DNA of 6,118 nucleotides from Paracoccaceae bacterium. GTDB taxonomy: Bacteria; Pseudomonadota; Alphaproteobacteria; Rhodobacterales; Rhodobacteraceae. Both the position numbers and the translations under genes were made by a program. Under the pieces are notes generated by a model. The model saw nothing but the letters and a program-made list of their open reading frames with translations. It was not told the origin of the DNA and did no database searches. Below, in pieces: positions 1-5,400 of this stretch (position 1 is its first letter; each line of letters begins with the position of its first letter). The stretch spans positions 1 to 6,118 of the forward strand of contig SKWJ01000543.1 of assembly GCA_007128995.1 (NCBI GenBank), read 5' to 3'.

Positions 1-1082
1 ATCTGATGAACCGCGGCGGGCTGGCCAAGGCGCTCATTGATTTCTCCATGTCGCTGGTAGGGCGCCTGAAGGGGGGCTTGGGGCATGTGAACATTCTGAC
101 CAGTGTGTTTTTTGCAGGGGTGTCGGGATCGGCAGTGTCGGATGCGGCCGCTCTGGGCAATTCACTGGTGCCCGAAATGGAAAAGCGCGGCTATTCCCGT
201 GATTATGCGGCTGCGATCACCGGCGCGTCGTCCATTATCGGGCCGATCATTCCGCCCAGTTCGATCCTGATTTTCTACGGCGCACTGATGGACACATCCA
301 TAGCTGCGCTGTTTGCGGCGGGCATCGTGCCGGGGTTGCTGCTGGCGTTTGTCCTGATGGTAATGAACGCGTTTTACGCCTGGCGCGATGATCACCCGGG
401 CGGGCGCGGGGCGGAATTGCCTGCGGTGCTGCCTTCGGCGTTGAAGGCCCTGCCAGCGTTGCTGCTGCCCGTTATCATACTGGGGGGAACGTTGTTCGGC
501 ATCATGACCCCGGCCGAGGCTGCCGGCGTGGCCGTGATGGCGGCGCTGCTGATCGGTATTGGCTATGGAAACCTGGGCTGGCGCGAGGTGTGCGAAAGCC
601 TGCACCGCACAGGCGTCTTGTTGGGCGCGCTCTTCATCATTCTATGTGCAATCTCGACCTTCAGCTATCTGGCAGCGCTGATGCAATGGCCACAGGCCAT
701 AGCAGCCACGATTGACGGCTGGGGACTGGGGCCGCTGCAATATCTGATGCTGATCAACATCATTTTTCTGCTGGCCGGTATGGTCATGGATGTGAAGGCG
801 GCGGTTGCGCTGTTTGCGCCCATTTTCGTACCTGTCGCGCTGGCCATGGGGATTGACCCTGTTCATCTGGGCATCGTGATCTGTTTCAACATCACCATCG
901 GACTGTTGTCGCCACCCTTGGGGGGTGTGCTGCTGATTTTGGCCACAGTGGTGAAAATGGACTATTGGCGCCTGATCCGAGTAACGCTGCCCTTCTTTCT
1001 GGTCGAACTCGGCGTGCTCATCCTGCTGACCTTCGTTCCCGAAATTTCATTGGCGTTGCCCAAGGCCCTTGGGCTGCGCTGA
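1..1082 (+). CDS. dctM: TRAP transporter large permease, DctM family (5' end cut by window edge)
   Basis: This is the large integral-membrane subunit of a tripartite ATP-independent periplasmic (TRAP) transporter, which moves an organic acid-like substrate across the inner membrane using an ion (usually sodium) gradient. The frame is open at the left edge: a leucine codon at 3-5 precedes the ATG at 6, and the protein begins inside the family motif MNRGGLAK. About 65-70 N-terminal residues are therefore missing from a usual length near 425. Counting from that methionine, recognisable DctM blocks are FAGVSGSAVSDAAALG (37-51), GPIIPPSSILIFYG (79-92), GTLFGIMTPAEAAGVAV (161-177) and GLLSPPLGG (299-307), separated by many hydrophobic membrane segments. 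The stop is TGA at 1080-1082. The binding protein gene follows after 41 bases, in the same operon. The small permease is not next to it but lies after dctP; a second dctQ could lie upstream, out of view. Family assignment is firm; the substrate cannot be read from this subunit. Confidence 0.95.
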   Translation, partial: LMNRGGLAKALIDFSMSLVGRLKGGLGHVNILTSVFFAGVSGSAVSDAAALGNSLVPEMEKRGYSRDYAAAITGASSIIGPIIPPSSILIFYGALMDTSIAALFAAGIVPGLLLAFVLMVMNAFYAWRDDHPGGRGAELPAVLPSALKALPALLLPVIILGGTLFGIMTPAEAAGVAVMAALLIGIGYGNLGWREVCESLHRTGVLLGALFIILCAISTFSYLAALMQWPQAIAATIDGWGLGPLQYLMLINIIFLLAGMVMDVKAAVALFAPIFVPVALAMGIDPVHLGIVICFNITIGLLSPPLGGVLLILATVVKMDYWRLIRVTLPFFLVELGVLILLTFVPEISLALPKALGLR

Positions 1083-1108
1083 TCCGAAAGCAAACCACCA
1101 ACCAAAAC

Positions 1109-1116
1109 AGAGAGGA
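1109..1116 (+). promoter_or_regulatory. Ribosome binding site of dctP
   Basis: The purine-rich AGAGAGGA sits 7 bases before the ATG at 1124. It decides the start: the same frame stays open back to an ATG at 965 inside dctM, but only the 1124 start has a Shine-Dalgarno sequence and puts a signal peptide at the N-terminus. Confidence 0.75.
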
Positions 1117-1123
1117 CACTCAC

Positions 1124-2104
1124 ATGACAAAAACTTTTATGGCTGCGGGGCTTGGATTTTTGCTCGCGACCACATCGCTCTCGGCGACTGAGGTCAAGAT
1201 CGCCATGAATGGGGTCAACGATCCTGTAACGAATGCTGAAGCCGCTTTTGCTGCCGGGTTCGCTGAAGCATTGGAGGGCACGGGGTTCGAGGTCAGCATC
1301 TTCCCCTCTGACACGCTGGGCGGCGAACGCGAGCGTTTTGACCAGGTGGCCCAGGGGCTGCTGGAAATCAATCTCGCGACTGTGTCAACCACCTATGGCA
1401 TGAGTCCCATGGTCCGCGGTGTGGCCCTGCCTTTCATGTTCGAGGATGCAGACGAATTTGACGCTGTGATCGCGCGCTCCGATCTGCTGGATCAGATGAA
1501 TGCGCCACTGGTCCGCAATGGTGTGCGGCTGGTTGGTTTCACCTATATCGGGATGCCCAACGGGATTCACAACCGCCGCCACGCGGTCACCAAAATGGAC
1601 GATCTGTCATCGCTTCGCCTGCGCGCACTGAATGCCGAGCAACTGGCATATATCGAGGCGCTGGGCGCATCAGGAACGATTGTTGCCTGGGCCGAGGTCG
1701 CAAACGCCATTCAGACAGGCATAGCAGATGGATATATCAACCCGCCAAATTCGGCCATCCGCACCGGCCACACGGAATTCCTGCGGCATTTCACGCAGAT
1801 CGCGGTTACGCCATCTACCCGCATCGTGCTGATGTCGGAAGATTGGTACGACATGCTGTCAGCGGATGAACAGGCGCAGATTGATGCGGCCATCGACGCG
1901 GGCATCGCGGCCAACCGCGCATGGATCGAGGACTGGTCCACAATCGTCACAGAACGCCATATAGACGCAGGGGTCACCATCTCCGAACTGGAGGAAGGCG
2001 AGCGCGAAAAGATGGTCGAGGCGACACGCCCCACATGGGATGATGTCATGGAAGCAGACCATCTGCAGGCCTATCTCGACGCGCTGGAGTTGGTGCGCAA
2101 CTGA
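1124..2104 (+). CDS. dctP: TRAP transporter periplasmic substrate-binding protein, DctP family
   Basis: This is the periplasmic receptor that captures the substrate and delivers it to the DctQM membrane complex. The 326-residue length is typical. Residues 1-21 form a Sec signal peptide: lysine at position 3, hydrophobic core AAGLGFLLATTSL, probable cleavage after LSA before TEVKIAMNG. DctP features follow in order: FPSDTLGGERERFDQVAQG (60-78), ALPFMFED (101-108), the GMPNGIHNRR region (143-152), and DLSSLRLRAL (160-169), whose Arg167 lines up with the arginine that normally salt-bridges the substrate carboxylate. Next come AIQTGIADGYINPP (195-208) and the LSADEQAQIDAA helix (245-256). The conserved arginine predicts a carboxylate-bearing ligand (family knowledge). 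The neighbouring N-acyl-D-amino acid deacylase suggests an N-acylated amino acid or a related amide acid (inference). The start was chosen by the ribosome binding site and signal peptide. The stop TGA overlaps the dctQ ATG by one base. Confidence 0.95.
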   Translation: MTKTFMAAGLGFLLATTSLSATEVKIAMNGVNDPVTNAEAAFAAGFAEALEGTGFEVSIFPSDTLGGERERFDQVAQGLLEINLATVSTTYGMSPMVRGVALPFMFEDADEFDAVIARSDLLDQMNAPLVRNGVRLVGFTYIGMPNGIHNRRHAVTKMDDLSSLRLRALNAEQLAYIEALGASGTIVAWAEVANAIQTGIADGYINPPNSAIRTGHTEFLRHFTQIAVTPSTRIVLMSEDWYDMLSADEQAQIDAAIDAGIAANRAWIEDWSTIVTERHIDAGVTISELEEGEREKMVEATRPTWDDVMEADHLQAYLDALELVRN

Positions 2105-2652
2105 TGCATATGGCCGGACGGATATTGGTTGCCCTCAGCCGTGGCATTGACCGTCTGGCCAGTGCCTTGGCGATGATGTTTCTTGTGGTCCTTGTGGGGG
2201 CAGTGATGACGCAGGTGATTGCGCGTTATGTGCTGCAGTCCCCTCCCGCATGGACCGAGGAACTGGCGCGCTACACGATGATCTGGGCGGGGCTGATGGG
2301 CGCGACAATGTCGTTCAAACGCCGTTTTGACCCCGCCCTTATCGGATCGGCCAGCGCCGATCGGCCTGCATGGCTGACGGCGTTGACAGGCGGCATTCAG
2401 GGGTTGGCCGTGCTGATCTATCTGCTGCCCATTTTGTGGTTCAGCTTCTTTGGTCCCAATATGAACCCCGAACGCAGCTTTCTGGTGCGCCATTCGCGCA
2501 TGACTGCGGAAACGCTCGGCTTTCCCACGCTGCTGGTCGCAGTGGCCGTGCCGTTGATGATCGTGTTCATTCTGATCCACCTGATGGCGCGACCGTTTGA
2601 ACGTGAACAGCCGCACCCAGAACAGACCGCCCCCGAACGAGAGCTTGTCTAA
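2104..2652 (+). CDS. dctQ: TRAP transporter small permease, DctQ family
   Basis: This is the small membrane subunit that pairs with DctM. The 182 residues show the four-helix DctQ layout: helices near 20-40, 54-70, 97-115 and 139-162. Between the first two is the family signature RYVLQSPPAWTEELARYTMI (41-60), followed by WAGLMGA (61-67). The C-terminal tail from about 163 is hydrophilic and rich in Glu and Pro. The ATG overlaps the dctP stop (TGATG), and the nearest GGAG (2086-2089) is too far away for normal initiation, so translation is probably coupled to dctP by re-initiation. A second ATG at 2110 would shorten the protein by two residues and cannot be excluded. Its place after dctP, separated from dctM, is an uncommon arrangement. 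No other subunit is seen, so it most likely works with the upstream dctM. Confidence 0.92.
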   Translation: MHMAGRILVALSRGIDRLASALAMMFLVVLVGAVMTQVIARYVLQSPPAWTEELARYTMIWAGLMGATMSFKRRFDPALIGSASADRPAWLTALTGGIQGLAVLIYLLPILWFSFFGPNMNPERSFLVRHSRMTAETLGFPTLLVAVAVPLMIVFILIHLMARPFEREQPHPEQTAPERELV

Positions 2653-2679
2653 ACCTTCTGCAAAGCGTCAGATAATGTC

Positions 2680-2683
2680 AGGA
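2680..2683 (+). promoter_or_regulatory. Ribosome binding site of the amidohydrolase
   Basis: AGGA lies 6 bases before the ATG at 2690. It favours that start over the in-frame ATGs at 2675, which overlaps this site and has no purine-rich site of its own, and at 2597, which lies inside dctQ. Confidence 0.6.
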
Positions 2684-2689
2684 ACGACC

Positions 2690-4144
2690 ATGAAAGCGGA
2701 TGTGATTTTCCGTAACGCAACAATTATTGACGGCAGCGGCGCTGCGGGTTGGCAGGGCGATCTGGCTGTGACGGATGACCGGATCACAGCCTTGGGCCAC
2801 TTGTCACGGCATAGCGCAGGAACCGAACATGATTGCACCGGGCTGGTGCTGGCACCGGGATTCATTGATCCGCATGTGCATCATGATGAGATCGTGCTGA
2901 CCGACCCTGACATGGCCTGCATGGTGGGACAGGGCGTGACAACCATTATCAACGGCAATTGCGGATTTTCCATTGCGCCGCTGCGCGCTGATGTGGCACT
3001 GCCCGCGCCCTTGGACATTATCCTGTCACCAGATGTTCCGCGCTTTTCCAGCTTTGCTGCATACCGCGCGCATCTGGATGCAGAGCCGCCTGCGGTAAAC
3101 ACGGCCTGCCTGATCGGACATGGTACTTTGCGCATCAATGAATGCGCAGATCTGAACCGTCCCGCCGACAAGGGCGAATTGCGCGCCATGGCGACATCGC
3201 TGGACGCGGCCTTGGCGCAGGGCGGGATCGGGCTGTCCACGGGCACTTTCTACCCGCCCGCCCGGGCTGCCCCGACCGAAGAATTGATTGAAATGGCGCG
3301 CATCGCGCAGGCCCATGGCAAGCTCTATGTCACACATATGCGCGACGAAGGCGACCGCGTCATCGCGGCGCTGGACGAAACACTGCATATCGGGCGCGCG
3401 GCCTGTTGCGGGGTGCATGTGTCGCACCACAAATGCGCAGGGCTGGCCAATCACGGCTTATCGGAAACCACATTGTCGATGATCGATGCGGCCCGCGCCC
3501 ATCAGGATGTCGGTCTGGACACCACACCCTGGACCGCATCCTCCACCATGCTCAATTCCGGGCGGCACAAGCAGGCACAGCGCGTGATAGTGGCCGACTC
3601 TGCGTCCCATCCAGAAATGGCAGGCCGTGATCTGGCGGATATTGCGCTTGATTGGGGTGTCGATCTGGACACCGCCATGGAACGGCTGCTGCCTGCGACC
3701 GGTATATTCTTTCTGATGTCCGAAACCGATGTGAGACGCATTCTGCAATATCCGCATACCATCATCTGTTCTGACGGGATCGGACGCGGCAAACACCCAC
3801 ACCCGCGGGTCTGGGGCACGTTCCCGCGCGTTCTTGGCCATTATGCCCGCGATGAGGGCGTTTTCACCCTTGAAGAAGCGGTCAAACGCATGACATCGAT
3901 GCCGGCCGATCGCTTCGGGCTGACAGGGCGCGGCCGCCTTGCGGTTGGGCATTATGCTGATCTTGTGGTGTTTGATCCTGCGCGCATCGCGGCAGGGGCC
4001 AGCTATGAGGACCCAAAGCAGCCAGCAATCGGGTTACAGCAAACCTGGGTGAACGGCCGTTGCGTCTGGCGTGACGCTACCCCCACCGGGGCAAGACCGG
4101 GCAAGACCCTGGACCGCAATGAGGGCACCATAGCGAGTGCTTGA
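2690..4144 (+). CDS. N-acyl-D-amino-acid deacylase (D-aminoacylase family amidohydrolase)
   Basis: A cytoplasmic zinc amidohydrolase (no signal peptide) predicted to hydrolyse the amide of N-acyl-D-amino acids to a free D-amino acid and a carboxylate. The 484-residue length matches characterised D-aminoacylases. The N-terminus MKADVIFRNATIIDGSG is the usual beta-strand opening. Metal and active-site residues are all present: His62 and His64 in PGFIDPHVHHD, Cys91 in GNCGFSIAPL, His216 in THMRDE, His246 in VSHHKCAG, and Asp362 in ICSDGI followed by KHPHPRVWGTFPRVLG (368-383). The C-terminal MTSMPADRFGLTGRG (401-415) and GHYADLVVFDP (420-430) complete the family pattern. The cysteine ligand and SHHKCAG separate this group from dihydroorotase- or dihydropyrimidinase-like relatives. 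The start at 2690 was chosen for its AGGA site and N-terminal fit. It lies 37 bases after dctQ in the same operon, so it probably processes what the transporter imports. Acyl and side-chain preference (neutral, D-Glu or D-Asp type) is not determined, and some relatives act on other cyclic or linear amides. Confidence 0.92.
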   Translation: MKADVIFRNATIIDGSGAAGWQGDLAVTDDRITALGHLSRHSAGTEHDCTGLVLAPGFIDPHVHHDEIVLTDPDMACMVGQGVTTIINGNCGFSIAPLRADVALPAPLDIILSPDVPRFSSFAAYRAHLDAEPPAVNTACLIGHGTLRINECADLNRPADKGELRAMATSLDAALAQGGIGLSTGTFYPPARAAPTEELIEMARIAQAHGKLYVTHMRDEGDRVIAALDETLHIGRAACCGVHVSHHKCAGLANHGLSETTLSMIDAARAHQDVGLDTTPWTASSTMLNSGRHKQAQRVIVADSASHPEMAGRDLADIALDWGVDLDTAMERLLPATGIFFLMSETDVRRILQYPHTIICSDGIGRGKHPHPRVWGTFPRVLGHYARDEGVFTLEEAVKRMTSMPADRFGLTGRGRLAVGHYADLVVFDPARIAAGASYEDPKQPAIGLQQTWVNGRCVWRDATPTGARPGKTLDRNEGTIASA

Positions 4145-4161
4145 AGGCGGTTCGCGAAGAC

Positions 4162-4180
4162 ATTGCGGCACAGCCGCAGT
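4162..4180. terminator. Hairpin between convergent genes, possible weak bidirectional terminator
   Basis: TGCGGC (4164-4169), loop ACA and GCCGCA (4173-4178) form a perfect 6-bp stem, extendable to 8 bp by a T-G wobble and an A-T pair (4162-4180). It lies 17 bases after the amidohydrolase stop and 15 bases beyond the PHP gene stop, where a terminator serving both strands would be expected. There is no T-run on either strand, so it may only stall polymerase or protect mRNA ends. A separate 8-bp palindrome TTCGCGAA is at 4151-4158. Confidence 0.35.
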
Positions 4181-4195
4181 CCGAATACTTCCGCT

Positions 4196-5134
4196 TCATG
4201 TCGCGGGCTGGATCTTGCGAAGCCAGATCGGATTGCTCCAGGCGCGGCGCCCGGCAGCATCGATGACCGTGACGCGCAGCCAAGACGCGCCTGCAAACCG
4301 CGCGCGCGGCACCGACGCGCGGGTCATCGAGGCGCCATGCACCCGATTTGCCGCTGTTCCGTGTCCCTGCACGATCACCGTGACCACAGCCGAGCATTCG
4401 ACCTCGATCATCTCCTCGGTAACCCGGATGCCGCGCAGTTCTGGCCCCATCGTCGCATAGTAGTCCCCGGCCTTGAGGGCCTCGAGCAGCAATTCAGGCC
4501 TGTTCGCAGTTGCGCGGACCATGACCCAGGCGCCAAAATGGTCTGGCTCATCGAAATGAGCATCATCTGTTGCGCAAAGCGTCACTGCGCGCCCATCGGA
4601 CAACAGCAGATCGGCAATCCCGAAACCATCGGCGCGGTCAGAACCGACCGCGCAATTGTGGTTGTAGACCTCGACCGCATGCGCGGCGTCGATGCTGCGC
4701 GCATCCTCCAGCGTCAGCCCGGACCATTGCGGGTGAGCAATAGCGACAAAAGCACCTGCGGCGCGCGCGCGTCGTGCGATCTCTGGCCCTGTTTCCTGCG
4801 CCGCCAGAGGTGTGACACCATCTGCATTGCCAGGCGCGAAACCGGCAGGCAGGCCAACCGCAAGGATATGCCACTGATCGCCATTCTTCATCGGTCCGGA
4901 ATGCAGCTCTGCCCCAAGGATCGTGGTGAATCCGTCGTCGCGATAGGGCGTGGTATCGACGACGGGAAATCCGTAGCGGCCAAGGAAATGATCCGTCAGC
5001 GCGATGAAGTCATATCCTTCATTCTTGTATCGACGACAGACCTCTTGCGGGTCCAGTGCCCCGTCTGAACGGTTGGAATGCGTGTGCAGGTTCCCTCTCC
5101 AGAAACGACCGGGCAAGTTGAAGCTGTCACGCAC
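4196..5134 (-). CDS. PHP-domain metallohydrolase, CehA/McbA family
   Basis: A predicted cytoplasmic hydrolase with a polymerase-and-histidinol-phosphatase (PHP) domain, which usually holds two or three metal ions and cleaves phosphoesters, or esters and carbamates in the CehA/McbA branch. Numbering from the GTG start (312 residues), the metal-ligand motifs are present: His17 and His19 in RGNLHTHS, Asp24 in SDG, Asp48-His49 in ALTDH, Glu76 in GAELH, His89 in WHILAVG, His134 in AIAHPQW, and Asp190-Asp191-Ala-His193. The C-terminal third, with GDYYATMGPE (223-232) and a closing AGRRAWSNPIWL (294-305), is the small beta domain typical of this branch. The GTG at 5134 is preferred because AAGGA lies 8 bases upstream and the protein then begins shortly before GRFWRGNLHTHS. 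A TTG at 5215 in the same frame would add 27 residues of unlikely character. The gene converges on the transporter operon and lies downstream of a LysR regulator on the same strand. The substrate is unknown. Confidence 0.87.
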   Translation of the reverse strand: MRDSFNLPGRFWRGNLHTHSNRSDGALDPQEVCRRYKNEGYDFIALTDHFLGRYGFPVVDTTPYRDDGFTTILGAELHSGPMKNGDQWHILAVGLPAGFAPGNADGVTPLAAQETGPEIARRARAAGAFVAIAHPQWSGLTLEDARSIDAAHAVEVYNHNCAVGSDRADGFGIADLLLSDGRAVTLCATDDAHFDEPDHFGAWVMVRATANRPELLLEALKAGDYYATMGPELRGIRVTEEMIEVECSAVVTVIVQGHGTAANRVHGASMTRASVPRARFAGASWLRVTVIDAAGRRAWSNPIWLRKIQPAT

Positions 5135-5142
5135 TTGGCAAG

Positions 5143-5147
5143 TCCTT
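5143..5147 (-). promoter_or_regulatory. Ribosome binding site of the PHP gene
   Basis: On the minus strand AAGGA occurs 8 bases before the GTG whose first base is 5134. This is the main reason for choosing that start over the more distant TTG at 5215. Confidence 0.6.
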
Positions 5148-5214
5148 GTCGTGCAAACGGGTTGGCAGAGTTTCAAAAACCCCTGTGTCCTGAGCCGCGG
5201 CCTCTGTACCGCCA

Positions 5215-5243
5215 ATTACGCCGCGTGCTCTCGCAAAGATCAA
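5215..5243 (-). promoter_or_regulatory. Weak sigma70-like promoter candidate for the PHP gene
   Basis: Reading the minus strand, TTGATC (5243-5238, 4 of 6 to TTGACA) and CGTAAT (5220-5215, 4 of 6 to TATAAT) are separated by exactly 17 bases. The position would give a leader of roughly 75 bases before the GTG. Matches of this quality occur by chance, so the call rests mainly on its location in the gap and its overlap with a palindrome. Confidence 0.25.
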
Positions 5244-5253
5244 GATGCATCTT
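5242..5253. promoter_or_regulatory. Perfect 12-bp palindrome, possible operator
   Basis: AAGATGCATCTT is its own reverse complement. It is flanked by a further AAAGAT at 5235-5240, so AAGAT occurs twice directly and once inverted within 20 bases. CGCAAAGAT (5232-5240) can also pair with ATCTTTCGCG (5250-5259) with one bulge. It lies 108-119 bases upstream of the PHP start and overlaps the -35 box of the candidate promoter, a place where a repressor would act. No clear T-N11-A LysR box was picked out, so the binding protein is unknown. Confidence 0.35.
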
Positions 5254-5341
5254 TCGCGGATGTATCGGCATTTCCAATCTTCCTATCAGGCTGAACAGTC
5301 GGGGCGATTGACGCGCAGATCCGATGATGCGACGCAAAGCC

Positions 5342-5360
5342 CGGCAGTGACATCACGCCG
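5342..5360. terminator. 19-bp dyad after the LysR gene, terminator or operator
   Basis: CGGC-A-GTGA-CA-TCAC-GCCG is an inverted repeat with 8-base arms and a single unpaired A. As RNA it can fold into a 7-bp GC-rich stem with one bulge and a four-base loop. It begins 40 bases after the LysR stop on the minus strand, and only a short TTT follows in either direction, so termination would be weak. The rest of the 266-base gap (5135-5400) holds the palindrome and promoter candidate but no convincing gene. Confidence 0.3.
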
Positions 5361-5400
5361 TTTGGGATGTGTGTTGTCTTCTTGTCTTTCTGGGCGCGCC

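Noticed and set aside
965..1123. N-terminal extension of dctP by 53 residues from an ATG at 965
   Set aside because: It overlaps the end of dctM, has no ribosome binding site, and would bury the clear signal peptide that begins at 1124.
2597..2689. Earlier starts for the amidohydrolase at 2597 or 2675
   Set aside because: The added residues are low-complexity and partly overlap dctQ. The family N-terminus and the AGGA site both fit 2690.
3458..3952. Open frame of 164 residues on the minus strand
   Set aside because: It lies entirely inside the amidohydrolase gene on the opposite strand and shows no protein family features.
4163..5068. Long open frame of 301 residues on the plus strand
   Set aside because: It is antisense to the PHP gene, whose motifs are clear. 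The product is rich in Cys, Arg and His with no recognisable domain and looks like a GC-rich shadow frame.
5240..5353. 37-residue small open frame on the minus strand in the LysR-PHP gap
   Set aside because: It has no Shine-Dalgarno sequence, no recognisable character, and covers the palindrome region; best treated as chance.
5393..5400. GGCGCGCC palindrome directly after the LysR stop
   Set aside because: It has no loop and no following T-run, and such 8-bp GC palindromes are common in GC-rich DNA; not supported as a terminator or site.
5135..5400. Possible tRNA or structured small RNA in the gap
   Set aside because: No cloverleaf or T-loop consensus was found on either strand; only the two dyads and a weak promoter are visible.
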